A stretch of 64,000 bases of DNA. Origin: Paenibacillus_E oryzisoli_A (GTDB lineage Bacteria; Bacillota; Bacilli; Paenibacillales; NBRC-103111). The stretch is from the NCBI RefSeq assembly GCF_050467285.1, contig NZ_JBCMUN010000016.1, forward strand, positions 1-64,000, read 5' to 3'. This document shows positions 41,587 to 51,303 of the stretch, piece by piece; position 1 is the first letter of the stretch, and each line of letters starts with the position of its first letter. Made by a program: the position numbers and the translations under genes. The notes below the pieces were generated by a model, which was given only the letters and a program-made list of their open reading frames with translations, was not told the origin of the DNA and did no database searches.

Positions 41587-43062
41587 ATGCCGCTTACACA
41601 ACCGGGCGATCGCCCTGTCGTTACAACAAGCTGCGGACCTGTCCGCGGCGTCCAGGAAGGCCCTATCCTTGCCTTCCGCGGAATTCCTTATGCAGCGCCG
41701 CCTGTCGGCGCCGATCGTAGATTTCGTCCGCCGCTGCCGCCAACTTCCTGGGACGGCATTCGCGACGCCAGTCTTTACGGCGCTGCGGCCCCGCAGCCCG
41801 CAAAGCTTGACTACAACCCCCAGCAGTCGGAAGACTGCTTAACGCTAAATATCTGGACCCCCGGCACCTCAGCGCCGGAGCGGCCCGTGCTGATCTGCAT
41901 CCATGGCGGCGGCTTCACATCGGGCTCTGGCTCCTCCCCGGCTCTGAACGGGCAGACGTTCGCCGCGAACGGCGATATCGTCGTCGTGACCGTCAACTAT
42001 CGGCTCGGCGCGCTCGGGTTTCTCGATCTATCCGCTGTGCTGGGTGCTGACTACGCGTCATCCGGCAATACCGGACTGCTCGACCTCATCGCCGCGTTGC
42101 ATTGGGTACAGGCCAACATCACAGCTTTCGGGGGCGATCCTGCACGCGTCACCGTCATGGGCCATTCCGCCGGCGCCAAATGCATCGGAGGGCTGCTCGT
42201 TTCCCCGCTGGCCAGCGGCTTGTTCCACCGGGCGATTGCCATGAGCGGCGCGGTGCAATCCATCCGCGACCAAGCGACCTCGGTGCAGCTCGCCGAGCAG
42301 TTCCTTCACACGCTGGGGCTCACCTCAGCGTCAGCCGATCGCCTGCTGGAGCTGCCGGCCGCGACCTTGATGGCGGCCCAGCAGGCGTGGATGCGCGATG
42401 TGCGCGGGCTCCACTTCTTTGGCCCTGTCATCGACGGTCATGTCGTGACAGAACCTCCTTTGGAGGCGCTGGCACGTCAAGGCGCCTCTCTCCGGCCGCT
42501 GCTGATCGGCACGGCCAGTCACGAAGCTTACGGGTTCATCGCTGGCGAGGCCGCGCTGAACCCGCCCACCGAAGAGGTGCTGCGCACCCTCTTCGGCCAG
42601 GGAGCGGCGGCGGTCCAAGCCGCCTACGAGCAACGGAGCGGCCGCCGCAGTGGCGAGTCCGCTCCTGATATGGACGTGTGGCAGTCGGTGCTGACCGACG
42701 CCTTCTATCGATCCGCGGCGCTGCGGACCGCGGATGCGTACAGCCAGGCCGGCGGGCTGGTCTGGCTGTACCGCTTCGGCGCCGCTGCGCCGCAGGACGC
42801 CGGGCATGGCAGCGAGCTGCCGTACGTCTGGCACCGCGGGTTCCTCACCGTGCGGGCGTCTCTGGCCCAGGCGATGCACCGCGCCTGGATCCGTTTTATC
42901 CATACGGGCGAGTTGGGAGCGACGCCCGAGGCAGCGGGGTGGCCGCGCTTCGAGTCCGAGCGGCGTGCCGCGAGGCTTTTCGACGATAGGGATACGTGGG
43001 TTTATGAAGAAGATTGGGCAGATGTCGCAGCTTTTCCCGTTCAGGCGCTGACGCTGGGTTGA
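41587..43062 (+). CDS. Type B carboxylesterase (p-nitrobenzyl esterase-like)
   Basis: An alpha/beta-hydrolase of 491 residues acting on carboxylic esters. It shows the type B hallmarks: FRGIPYAAPPV near the N-terminus, SEDCLTLNIWTP, the oxyanion motif HGGGFTSGSGS, and the nucleophile elbow GHSAGAK (Ser194). The catalytic His is probably in GHGSELPYVW. No signal peptide is seen. GGAGG is 9 bases before the ATG at 41587. The natural substrate is unknown. It follows the TauE-like gene. Confidence 0.88.
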   Translation: MPLTQPGDRPVVTTSCGPVRGVQEGPILAFRGIPYAAPPVGADRRFRPPLPPTSWDGIRDASLYGAAAPQPAKLDYNPQQSEDCLTLNIWTPGTSAPERPVLICIHGGGFTSGSGSSPALNGQTFAANGDIVVVTVNYRLGALGFLDLSAVLGADYASSGNTGLLDLIAALHWVQANITAFGGDPARVTVMGHSAGAKCIGGLLVSPLASGLFHRAIAMSGAVQSIRDQATSVQLAEQFLHTLGLTSASADRLLELPAATLMAAQQAWMRDVRGLHFFGPVIDGHVVTEPPLEALARQGASLRPLLIGTASHEAYGFIAGEAALNPPTEEVLRTLFGQGAAAVQAAYEQRSGRRSGESAPDMDVWQSVLTDAFYRSAALRTADAYSQAGGLVWLYRFGAAAPQDAGHGSELPYVWHRGFLTVRASLAQAMHRAWIRFIHTGELGATPEAAGWPRFESERRAARLFDDRDTWVYEEDWADVAAFPVQALTLG

Positions 43063-43253
43063 TGCAGGAATCGCGTTGCTACTTTCTGCCGAATTAGAAT
43101 CCTATTTGCTGCAATGGTGACCAATGTGACTTGAACTATTGCTTTGCCCACAATTTGAATCAAATTATCACCTAAAATCATTCCAACAAGTTCAATTATG
43201 AAACATATTTTTGCCGTAAGTTCTGAGTTTGAAGCATTTCCTTGCCGCCAGTA
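43041..43253 (-). pseudogene. Possible remnant of a small membrane protein
   Basis: A 70-codon minus-strand frame between stops encodes a hydrophobic stretch (TAKICFIIELVGMILGDNLI and VQVTLVTIAANRILI). There is no start with a ribosome site, and its 3' end overlaps the esterase gene's end. AT-rich and possibly a decayed gene; chance cannot be excluded. Confidence 0.25.
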
Positions 43254-43338
43254 CTATGTCTGGTATCCCTTCATTAATAAAGTAGTAGGCTGGCTGCGGG
43301 CATTAAGCTAACGGGCAGTAGCGCTCAATAACCGACAG

Positions 43339-43376
43339 AAAAAGTAGCCTCCCAGCATTGAAGAGGCTGCTTTTTT
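43339..43376. terminator. Hairpin terminator upstream of the DUF-type exported protein
   Basis: AAAGTAGCCTC / GAGGCTGCTTT is followed by TTTTTT on the plus strand and by an A-run on the other side. It may end the esterase transcript. Confidence 0.7.
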
Positions 43377-43436
43377 GATCTTTTACGAATAAAATAATTG
43401 TACCTCAAATTGGTAAACCTAAAATGAGGTGATATT

Positions 43437-43898
43437 GTGCGAACAAGATATATATTGACACTCTTTATCGTTGGGGTTTTACTGACAACTAGGCAGTCTG
43501 CCATAGCTCATCCAAATGATGAGAATACTAATAAGCAGGATTCGATTGAATGGATCGCTTTTTGGGATTTTCCACATTCGCGAGAAGCGCAACTAGAGCG
43601 CATGTTGACAACAGAGTTGCAAAGACGTACGCTATTTGCTCTTCAAGAGAAAAAATACTTAAAACCAGGGAAGGAATTCTTATACAGTTTCGAGCCCTTT
43701 GAAATAACAACTATGAAAAAGGGTGATGGCGGTTTTTCTGAGTTAACCGTTTTCGCAAAGGTTCATGAAGTCATTAACAATAAAAAAATGAAACCTGAAG
43801 CGTATCAAATCAGATTTAAACACAATTATAACCTAGGGTTTGTCGTCACTGAATGCATTAAAATAACAGATAAAAAAATAGCTGGTCCTTTGCACTAA
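43437..43898 (+). CDS. Small exported protein of unknown function
   Basis: The 153-residue product has a signal peptide (RTRYILTLFIVGVLLTTRQS, cleavage near AIAHP). A mixed alpha/beta body follows (REAQLERMLTTELQRRTLFA, SELTVFAKVHEVINNKKM). Its layout faintly recalls DUF3888-type exported proteins of Bacillus, but the match is weak. GAGGTG lies 5 bases before the GTG start. The region is AT-richer than its surroundings. No function is assigned. Confidence 0.65.
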   Translation: MRTRYILTLFIVGVLLTTRQSAIAHPNDENTNKQDSIEWIAFWDFPHSREAQLERMLTTELQRRTLFALQEKKYLKPGKEFLYSFEPFEITTMKKGDGGFSELTVFAKVHEVINNKKMKPEAYQIRFKHNYNLGFVVTECIKITDKKIAGPLH

Positions 43899-43949
43899 CG
43901 AAAGAACAATAGCACCACAACATTAAGTTTAAAAAGGGGCAATTTAGCG

Positions 43950-44252
43950 ATGTACGAACATCTCGTTGTATTCAAGTTCAATACTAATGTCACGCCAATT
44001 AAGCAACAGGAATTGCTGGATCAATTGTTAACGTTTCGGAATCGTATCCCCGGGATATTTGATATAAGTGCAGGCATCAACGTAACTGAAGAAACGGAAA
44101 ATATTAAGGGCTATACTCTCGGATTACGGGTAACGTTTGAAGACCTTGAGTCGCTGCGTTCATATGGTCCGCATCCCGTTCATCAGGAATTTGTTAAATC
44201 GCTGGATGGTATACTGGAAAATGTTATTGTAGTTGATTACCCATTGGTTTAA
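43950..44252 (+). CDS. Dabb-family (stress-responsive alpha/beta barrel) protein
   Basis: The 100-residue protein is a single Dabb ferredoxin-like domain: MYEHLVVFKFN, FDISAGINVTEE, YTLGLRVTFEDLESLRSYGP, HPVHQEFVKSL and a closing IVVDYPLV. The His in EHLVVFKF and the HP-x-H motif are conserved in the family. Such dimers bind small hydrophobic ligands or act as cyclases or monooxygenases; the role here is unknown. AAGGGG lies 10 bases before the ATG, and a strong terminator follows. Confidence 0.85.
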   Translation: MYEHLVVFKFNTNVTPIKQQELLDQLLTFRNRIPGIFDISAGINVTEETENIKGYTLGLRVTFEDLESLRSYGPHPVHQEFVKSLDGILENVIVVDYPLV

Positions 44253-44261
44253 GCGACCAAT

Positions 44262-44295
44262 ACGAGGCTGCCGGTATAGATCGGCAGCCTCGTTG
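44262..44295 (+). terminator. Terminator after the Dabb gene
   Basis: ACGAGGCTGCCG pairs with CGGCAGCCTCGT, followed by a short TTG tract. Confidence 0.75.
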
Positions 44296-44580
44296 CGCTA
44301 ACGGGAAGATAGTTTAACAAAACGGGAGCAGTTTGCCAGCGGCAGATGCTCCTGTTTCCGTTGAAGCATTGGGTGGAATAACAAAAGCGACGAAAATGTG
44401 ATCTGTCAAAGTGGATTATAGCGGAGAATGATTAAACTAAAGGGAAATTGGCTGTTCAAGGGCAACGAGGGGAGATTGAGTTTAATCAACGACCAAGAAG
44501 CCAAGCGGAGGGCCGCTCGACTTCTTGGCTATTGACTTACATATGATTACTATACCGCTCACGAGGCGAGAAGGGCAGAG
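44296..44580. other. Intergenic region between the Dabb gene and the GH3 gene
   Basis: No gene is seen. It holds GCTAACGGGAAGATAG near 44298 (compare 4440 and 43308) and a hairpin CCAAGAAG..AGCGG/CCGCT..CTTCTTGG at 44492-44528, which could end the leftward GH3 transcript but lacks a clear T-run. Confidence 0.4.
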
Positions 44581-46845
44581 CTAACCCCGGAGTTTGATTC
44601 CCCCCTGCGATTCTGCCCGAGTTTCCGCAGGACTGCCGAACATCGCTTCTATCTGTCCCACAACTTCCTGCGAATAGCCGAACGAGGACAGGAAACCAAG
44701 AATCGTTCGGATCGGCATGCCCAGAAAGATCGCATACATAGGATTCTCCTCATCGATATGCAGGTGATGCATGACTTGCCCGACCTGCTCGGCGTAGCGC
44801 TCATCCTGCAGCCAAACCTGCAGCGCATGAGCGAGCGTCAACGGCTCTCTGACGTCTTCCTCCGACGCAAATTGAATGGTTGCGCTGATACGAATGTCCC
44901 GCGAGGAAGCGCCGACCATAATCTCGAACGCTCCGGCTTCTACGGCAAACCTGCCCAAGTGCTCGGCGTAATAGGCGAACGCCCGCTCCTCCAACTGCAC
45001 CTCAACCGTACGGGTTTCACCCGGGAGGAGCGCAACCTTGGCAAAGCCTTTTAATTCTTTGTCCGGTCTGACCACCTCGGCCTGAACGTCGCGGACGTAC
45101 ACCTGCACGACTTCCTGGCCGGCGTACTTGCCGGTGTTAGTGATGTCAATGGCGATTCGCAGCACTTCGCCGTTCGTGAGGACGTCGCTGGAAAGACGCA
45201 AATTGGTGTATTCAAACGTCGTATACGACAAGCCGTGGCCAAACGGATACAGCACATCCATCTTTCTCGTGTCATAGTGTCGGTAGCCCGTGAAGATGCC
45301 CTCAGCGTAGTGCACCTGGCAGACATTGCCAGGGAATGACAAGTACGACGGGTTATGCTCCAGCCGCAGCGGGAACGTCTCGCTCAGCTTGCCGGACGGC
45401 GTCACGCTGCCGAACAGCACGTTCGCGATGGCCGAGCCGCCCGCTTGCCCGGGCAGCCACGCCTGTACGATTCCTTTGACCTTGTCGGCATAGGCGCCAA
45501 TCGCCGTGGCGGAGCCGCTGTTCACGACGACAATCACGTTGGGATTGATGTGTGCGACCGCCACAATCAGCTTCAGATGACTGGCGGGAAGGTGAAGATC
45601 GGCACGATCATAGCCTTCGCTCTCAATCGCCTCGGTCGTGCCTGCGAAGACGATAACGGCATCCCGCCCTGCCGCCAATGCGCACGCCTCTTCCAATAGC
45701 TCGGCGCTGCCTGCTTGGTCATACCCGGCGCTGTATACGGCATCGGCGTATTTAGCGATTTCCTCGTACGGGGAATCCAGCAGAGCCGGGTTCATATGGG
45801 AGCTGCCGCCCCCTTGAAAGCGCGGCTCCTTGGCGAACGCCCCCAGCACCGCGACCTTGGCGTGTGGAGAAAGCGGGAGCAGCGCATCTTCGTTTTTCAG
45901 CAGGACGATCGCTTCTTCCGCGACCCTCCGCGCCACGGCATGGTGCCGCTCGGCGTCGATGACGGGTACTTCCCGCTTGTGCGCCACGATCTTCTGCACC
46001 GTACGCAGCACGCGCCGCACATGATCGTCAAGCTGTTCATCCGTGACCCGCTGTTGATGATAGGCCTCCAGTGCTTCCTCTGTGCGCGTGCCCGGCCCCG
46101 GCATCTCCAGATCCAGCCCGGATTGCAGCGAAGCCACCTTATCGACAACGGCGCCCCAGTCCGACATCACCAACCCGTCGAAGCCCCACTCCTGCTTGAG
46201 CACGCCGTTTAAAAACGCATGATGATTGCCCATATGCGTGCCGTTCACCTGATTATAGGCGCACATGACCGTCCATGGATTCGCTTCGCGAACGACCATT
46301 TCGAACGGCAGCATATATAGCTCCCGCAGCGTCCGTTCATCGACTTCAGAGCTGACGACCATTCGGTTTGTCTCCTGCTCATTGGCAACGAAATGCTTGA
46401 TCGACGCACCGACGCCTCCGCCTTGAACGCCTTTTACAAAAGCGATTCCCATACGCCCTGTCAAGTACGGATCCTCCGAGAAATACTCGAAGTTGCGCCC
46501 GCCAAGGGGCGAGCGCTTGCCGTTCATTCCCGGACCGAGCAGGATGCCGACACCATAATGCTGGCATTCCTCTGCCATCACGGCGCCCATCTCTTCAATC
46601 AACGCCTCATTCCATGTGGCGGCCATCGCCGCTTCGATGGGAAATGCGGTCGCCGGCTTCGTCTGCATAAGCATTTCACCGGGGTTCGTCCCCGTGGAAA
46701 GCCGCAGGCCATGAGGGCCGTCCGTCAGCGTGATTGACTGAATGCCCAACCGCTCTATCGCTTGCGTCGTCCAGAAGCTCGCTCCGGCGAGGAGGCTGAT
46801 TTTTTCCTCAACTGTCAACTGCGCGATCAGTTGTTCAATATTCAT
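44581..46845 (-). CDS. Glycoside hydrolase family 3 (beta-glucosidase or beta-xylosidase type)
   Basis: It releases terminal beta-linked sugars from oligosaccharides. The 754-residue protein has both GH3 domains: the N-terminal barrel (LTDGPHGLR, GRNFEYFSEDPYLTG, SIKHFVANEQETNR, nucleophile Asp229 in LVMSDWG) and the second domain (VAVLGAFAKEPRFQGGGSSH, QAWLPGQAGGSAIANVLFG). An FN3-like C-terminal module is followed by a short extra tail. There is no signal peptide, so it is cytoplasmic. GAGGAGG is 9 bases before the ATG, 15 bases after the sulfatase stop. It is last in the eight-gene run. Confidence 0.93.
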   Translation of the reverse strand: MNIEQLIAQLTVEEKISLLAGASFWTTQAIERLGIQSITLTDGPHGLRLSTGTNPGEMLMQTKPATAFPIEAAMAATWNEALIEEMGAVMAEECQHYGVGILLGPGMNGKRSPLGGRNFEYFSEDPYLTGRMGIAFVKGVQGGGVGASIKHFVANEQETNRMVVSSEVDERTLRELYMLPFEMVVREANPWTVMCAYNQVNGTHMGNHHAFLNGVLKQEWGFDGLVMSDWGAVVDKVASLQSGLDLEMPGPGTRTEEALEAYHQQRVTDEQLDDHVRRVLRTVQKIVAHKREVPVIDAERHHAVARRVAEEAIVLLKNEDALLPLSPHAKVAVLGAFAKEPRFQGGGSSHMNPALLDSPYEEIAKYADAVYSAGYDQAGSAELLEEACALAAGRDAVIVFAGTTEAIESEGYDRADLHLPASHLKLIVAVAHINPNVIVVVNSGSATAIGAYADKVKGIVQAWLPGQAGGSAIANVLFGSVTPSGKLSETFPLRLEHNPSYLSFPGNVCQVHYAEGIFTGYRHYDTRKMDVLYPFGHGLSYTTFEYTNLRLSSDVLTNGEVLRIAIDITNTGKYAGQEVVQVYVRDVQAEVVRPDKELKGFAKVALLPGETRTVEVQLEERAFAYYAEHLGRFAVEAGAFEIMVGASSRDIRISATIQFASEEDVREPLTLAHALQVWLQDERYAEQVGQVMHHLHIDEENPMYAIFLGMPIRTILGFLSSFGYSQEVVGQIEAMFGSPAETRAESQGGIKLRG

Positions 46846-46860
46846 GGTTCGCTTCCTCCT

Positions 46861-48324
46861 CTAGGCCAAGCCCAGACGGACATATTGCTCCTCCGGAGCT
46901 TCACTGTCCGCCATCAGCCGCTTCATGTGTCCGATCATCTGAGACTCAATCTCCGGGTCATCCAGCGGCCGCTGCTGCAACGGATCTTCCTGCACGTCAA
47001 ATAGCAGCGTGCCGAAGCTGTGCGCGAAGCCGGAACCCGCAGAAGGGATTTTCATGGTCTGCACGCCTTTCGTGAACGAGAACGGCGCCCGCAGCTCGAT
47101 GTCCTGCAGCTCCCGCACCGAGAATCGGCTGCGCATGTGCGTCGGCATCAGCGTGTAATTGTACAGCGGCGTGTTGTCCTTCGAGACGGGAGCGCGCATA
47201 TACACATAGCGGCCGTCCGTCACGTTGACATGCGCCCCGTGGAGCCCGAACAGCGCAGCTTTCCGCACTTCCCGGTCATGGGCGATCGTGGCGGCCAAAT
47301 CCTTGCCCTGCATGTCCGGTGGGATATCCAGCCCGAAATAGCGGAGCAGCGTCGGCGCCAGATCGATCGTCTGCACAAGGCTCTGCCTGCGTTCATTGCG
47401 GACGCCGCTGCGCGGGTCCCAGATGAACATCGGCATGTGCGCAATCTCATTGTAGAACGGCATAATGGTCTTCGCCCACCAGTCATGCTCACCCAATAAA
47501 TAGCCGTGGTCGGTGTTGACAATCAGCAATGTATCATTCCAGAGATCGAGCTCATCCATCGTATCCAGTACCTTGCCCAAATAGTGATCGCACATGCTGA
47601 GCAGCGCTGCATATTCGTAACGGACGTGATCAATCTCTTCCCTTGTTTCTTGCACAGGCCCGTACGGCGGCCAGTCGAAATGCTTGCCCTGGTAATCGTG
47701 AGGATATAAGTCCCTATAACGCTGCGGTGCAAAGAAAGGCTCGTGCGGATCAAAGGTTTCAATCTGCACGAACCACCGATCCTCGTCCCGGTTATGCCGG
47801 ATAAACTCCAGTCCCTTGCTTACCGTAAGCGCTTGCGGAAAATCCTGCTCCTCCCGGATATATCCCCGGTTAACCCAATCCTGACGGATTAAGGGATGCA
47901 TGGCCTTCATCGCAATCATATCGGGCATTTCGGGATCGGCCACATGCCCTTTCCATTGATCGCCTTCCTGACCCCGAATCAGCTCAAACGAGCTGTATCG
48001 GGTATGGTACGTTCCCCCGCCATCCTCCCAATAGTGCTGATGATCGGTGACGAGGTGCGTGTACACGCCGCTGGATTTGAGGATCTCCGGCATGGAGTCG
48101 TCAAACGGCTCCATCGGCCCCCAGCTGCGATGCAGAAAATTGTAACGTCCCGTCTGAAGCTCGCGCCGGGCCGGCATACAAGGCATACTGGCCACATAGG
48201 CGCGATCGAACGTCACGGTCCGTTCCGCCAGCCGCTTGAAATTCGGGGCATGGACCCAATCGCAGCCGTACGGTGGCAGCATATGTCTATTTAACGTATC
48301 GAACATGAGCATAATCGCTTTCAT
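46861..48324 (-). CDS. Cys-type S1 sulfatase (first of three)
   Basis: It hydrolyses sulfate esters from a sugar, probably in the cytoplasm as no signal peptide is seen. The 487-residue protein has the S1 N-terminus (AIMLMFDTLNRHMLPPYGCD) and the maturation site C-M-P-A-R (Cys49), whose Cys must become formylglycine. It also has LLIVNTDHGYLLGEHDWWAK, a C-terminal metal site. In place of the usual CxPSR it has CMPAR, as in some S1 subfamilies. AAGGTGAGG precedes the ATG. It lies 17 bases after the YesM-like kinase gene and 15 before GH3. No maturase is encoded in the window. Confidence 0.9.
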   Translation of the reverse strand: MKAIMLMFDTLNRHMLPPYGCDWVHAPNFKRLAERTVTFDRAYVASMPCMPARRELQTGRYNFLHRSWGPMEPFDDSMPEILKSSGVYTHLVTDHQHYWEDGGGTYHTRYSSFELIRGQEGDQWKGHVADPEMPDMIAMKAMHPLIRQDWVNRGYIREEQDFPQALTVSKGLEFIRHNRDEDRWFVQIETFDPHEPFFAPQRYRDLYPHDYQGKHFDWPPYGPVQETREEIDHVRYEYAALLSMCDHYLGKVLDTMDELDLWNDTLLIVNTDHGYLLGEHDWWAKTIMPFYNEIAHMPMFIWDPRSGVRNERRQSLVQTIDLAPTLLRYFGLDIPPDMQGKDLAATIAHDREVRKAALFGLHGAHVNVTDGRYVYMRAPVSKDNTPLYNYTLMPTHMRSRFSVRELQDIELRAPFSFTKGVQTMKIPSAGSGFAHSFGTLLFDVQEDPLQQRPLDDPEIESQMIGHMKRLMADSEAPEEQYVRLGLA

Positions 48325-48341
48325 GGCAAACCCTCACCTTC

Positions 48342-50159
48342 TTATTCTTGGAGTTGGTCTTTCAGGGGAAGCCGGATCGACGCCACTGTGCCCCGGCCTT
48401 CAAATGAGTCAAGCGACAGCCCGTAAGCGCTGCCGTATTGCAGCACAATGCGCGCATGCACATTGGCGATGCCGAGATTCGGATGCTTGCCCAATTCGTC
48501 CATGGCGTTCTCCGTCAGTTGCTTCAGCATCGTCTGGATCTGCGCCAAACGCGCTTGTTGAATGCCCGGACCGTTATCCGCCACCTCAATGACGAGATCA
48601 GCGCCATCGTCGAATGCGTTGACAATAATGCTTCCCCTGCCCTCTTTGACCTCAATCGCATATTTGACCGCATTCTCAACAAGCGGTTGAATAATCAGCT
48701 TGGGAATACGGCAATTCATAAACTTCTCATTGACGCTAATCTGGCTGCGGAAGGTGCCGGGAAACCGGATGTGAATGATCGACAAGTATCGCCGGAGCTG
48801 CGTCAACTCCTCCTCCAGCCGCACAATGTTATTCATATCCTGAGCTGTATAGCGGTAGAAATCCGCCAGGCTTCGCGCCAGCTTGACCATCTCTGGCATA
48901 TCCTCGAGATAGGCCATGCTTTTGATAATATCGAGTGAGTTATAGAGAAAATGCGGATTAATCTGCGTTTGCAGCGCCTTCACAAGCGCTTCCTTCTCCC
49001 TCAGTTGCAGGCTGACCTCCTGCAATTTCATGGAGCTGACCGTGTCTAGGAGCTGCTGCACCTGCTCAACCATCATATTGAAGCTCCGGTTCAAATACTG
49101 AAATTCATCATGCCCCGACTGATAGGATGCGCGCACGGTCAAGTCGCCCCGCTCCACACTGCCCATCACCTGCCGGAGATGCAGAATCGGCTTGACGAAT
49201 GCGCCGGAGATGAACGGCACGACGAGGATGATGCAGGCCGCGATAATGACGAACGCCAACACCATCGCATTCGGCGTATGCTTGTAGGCCGTCGCCATCT
49301 CCTCCAGCGGCACGATGGATACGAACGTCCACCCCGTCGTTTCCGATCGGGTCGTAGCGACCAGTGTTTTCCGCCCCTCCCATTCCTGAATCGAAGCATT
49401 CTCGGTATTTGTCAAATTCAACTGGCGAAGCGGCGTCTGCTCGCGCGGCAGTCCCAGCCACGGATAATTGGGATAATACACGATCCGATCCCCATCGGAT
49501 ATGATGAAAAACTGGCCATGCGGGGCAAGACTGGACTTCTCAAACGTATGCTGTATTTCATCCAGATAAAAATCGATCACCAGCTTGCCCAAGAGATCCA
49601 TACTGTCAACGCTGTAGATCGGCATTTCAAGTGAAAGCACTCTGACGTCCTCATTCACGTATTTGACCGCATGTGTCTCGAGAACCTGCGTCTTCTCCGG
49701 GATGCCGTCCCGCGCCCAAGGCTCCTTCGACAGCCCTTCTTCCGAGCGCAGCGTCAGATTGGTCATCGCCAACGTGCGTTGGTCCGGCGCCATGAGGAAC
49801 ATGCCGACAATTTCGGGATAATTCAGGGCGACATATGTTCTCAGCACCTTCTGAACGTCCAGCTGCTCCTCCAGAGAGGCCTCCTTGCCAGCTTTCAGCC
49901 ATTGCTGAACAAGCTCGTCTTTCATAACGGACTGCGTAGACTTGGAAAGCTGATAAATATAGAAGTCGATATGATGGTTCAAGCGAAGTGTTGCTTCTTC
50001 CGAGATCCGATGGAAATCCCGCTTGATGCCGCTGCTGTAATAGGAATAGGATAAGAAGCCCATGATCAGAATGGTCAGCAGCCCGACGAGCAGAAACGCG
50101 ATGGTCAACTTTGTTTTGATCGAAAACCGTTTGTGAAAACGATGCAGGTATGAGTTCAT
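48342..50159 (-). CDS. YesM-like sensor histidine kinase
   Basis: A membrane kinase pairing with the YesN-like regulator encoded directly upstream. The 605-residue protein has a membrane segment (about 18-40), a Cache-like extracellular domain and a second segment (about 285-305). Then come HAMP and the His_kinase block with the phosphoacceptor His in INPHFLYNSLDIIKSM, and a HATPase domain (ENAVKYAIEVKEG, VADNGPGIQ). The ATG is 2 bases after the YesN stop. It presumably senses the glycan or bound binding protein and controls this locus. Confidence 0.93.
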   Translation of the reverse strand: MNSYLHRFHKRFSIKTKLTIAFLLVGLLTILIMGFLSYSYYSSGIKRDFHRISEEATLRLNHHIDFYIYQLSKSTQSVMKDELVQQWLKAGKEASLEEQLDVQKVLRTYVALNYPEIVGMFLMAPDQRTLAMTNLTLRSEEGLSKEPWARDGIPEKTQVLETHAVKYVNEDVRVLSLEMPIYSVDSMDLLGKLVIDFYLDEIQHTFEKSSLAPHGQFFIISDGDRIVYYPNYPWLGLPREQTPLRQLNLTNTENASIQEWEGRKTLVATTRSETTGWTFVSIVPLEEMATAYKHTPNAMVLAFVIIAACIILVVPFISGAFVKPILHLRQVMGSVERGDLTVRASYQSGHDEFQYLNRSFNMMVEQVQQLLDTVSSMKLQEVSLQLREKEALVKALQTQINPHFLYNSLDIIKSMAYLEDMPEMVKLARSLADFYRYTAQDMNNIVRLEEELTQLRRYLSIIHIRFPGTFRSQISVNEKFMNCRIPKLIIQPLVENAVKYAIEVKEGRGSIIVNAFDDGADLVIEVADNGPGIQQARLAQIQTMLKQLTENAMDELGKHPNLGIANVHARIVLQYGSAYGLSLDSFEGRGTVASIRLPLKDQLQE

Positions 50160-50161
50160 TC

Positions 50162-51178
50162 TTACACACTTAACCTTTTCCGGTACTCATTGGGCGATTG
50201 TCCCGTAAGCTGCTTGAACACCCGGTTAAAATGGGGCAGCGATTGAAAGCCGACAAGCTCGGCGACTTCATAAACTTTACGCTCCCCGTCGACGAGCAAC
50301 TGCTTGGCTTGCTGGATGCGAAGAGCATTCAAATAGTTGATGAAAGATTGCCCCGTGTATTTCTTGAACAGCAGACTGAACTGCGACACGCTGATATGAA
50401 ACCGCTGTGTAATGTCGGAAACCGAAAGTTCCTCCCGATAATGACTCTGCAAATAGTCGCACACTTTCCGCACAACCTGCCGCATTTCTACATTGTTCAT
50501 CGCGTGATAGCTATGCAGCCAAGCCTCTGATAACTGCAGAAAATGTGCCTCGATTTCTTCCTGCCGCAGCCCCTGGGACAGCCCCAGCCGCTTGAAAGCG
50601 GGCTGCGTGTTCTGTATAAGTTCATTGTATTTACTTGAGAACGTCCGCAGCAGCAGACTCTTCTCACTCTCCTGCAGACCTTCTGCCGACAGGATACTGC
50701 TTGTGATTCGAGTCTGCTCCTTGAACAGCTCCGATGTCTCGAAGTCCGTAATTTTGTCGAATAACTGCTGAATCATCAAAAAATATTGACGCAAATGATG
50801 AAGTTGCGGAATCCGGGCCTTCGCCTTCTCCAGGGCCGAGACCAGTTCCTCCTCCAGAACAGGCTTCAGCAGAAAGTCGTTAACCTGATACCGCAGCGCT
50901 TGCCGCGCGTACTCAAATTCATTATGACCGGTAACTATGATCGTGATGACGGGCAGCCGCCGTTCCGCAATTTCCTTAACAAGCCACAGACCGTCTTGTA
51001 TCGGCATACGGATATCCGTAATGACAATCGCCGGCCACACCTGTTGAATCGTCTCCAGGGCCTCTTCGCCGTTCCCGGCTTCCGCCACCACTTCGTAAGC
51101 ACCGTCCTGCTGCTCGACCATTTTCACAACGGCGCTGCGAATCCATTGCTCGTCTTCCACCACCATAATCTGATACAT
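50162..51178 (-). CDS. YesN-like response regulator with AraC output
   Basis: The 338-residue protein has an N-terminal receiver domain (VVEDEQWIRSAVVKM, phosphoacceptor Asp55 in IVITDIRMP, Lys in DFLLKPV). A linker region and a C-terminal AraC HTH pair follow (LSVSDITQRFHISVSQFSLLF; YEVAELVGFQSLPHFNRVFK). GGAGG is 8 bases before the ATG. An extended -10 box lies upstream. It is translationally close-coupled to the kinase. Its likely targets are the paired 14-bp elements between the divergent sulfatase genes, which is inference. Confidence 0.93.
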   Translation of the reverse strand: MYQIMVVEDEQWIRSAVVKMVEQQDGAYEVVAEAGNGEEALETIQQVWPAIVITDIRMPIQDGLWLVKEIAERRLPVITIIVTGHNEFEYARQALRYQVNDFLLKPVLEEELVSALEKAKARIPQLHHLRQYFLMIQQLFDKITDFETSELFKEQTRITSSILSAEGLQESEKSLLLRTFSSKYNELIQNTQPAFKRLGLSQGLRQEEIEAHFLQLSEAWLHSYHAMNNVEMRQVVRKVCDYLQSHYREELSVSDITQRFHISVSQFSLLFKKYTGQSFINYLNALRIQQAKQLLVDGERKVYEVAELVGFQSLPHFNRVFKQLTGQSPNEYRKRLSV

Positions 51179-51255
51179 AGGAAGAACCTCCGAAATTTAG
51201 TCATGAAACTCTGCGATGCACTGGCGCCGCTTGGGCTCGCAGCGCGCTTACGCTT

Positions 51256-51264
51256 ATTATATCA
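51256..51264 (-). promoter_or_regulatory. Possible promoter of the yesN-yesM pair (extended -10)
   Basis: On the minus strand TGaTATAAT stands about 80 bases before the response-regulator start, without a good -35. It would let the two-component system be made independently of the upstream importer genes. Confidence 0.45.
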
Positions 51265-51303
51265 TGCTCGATTTCTCTCCCTAGCAGACTTCCGGCAGAT
51301 GAG

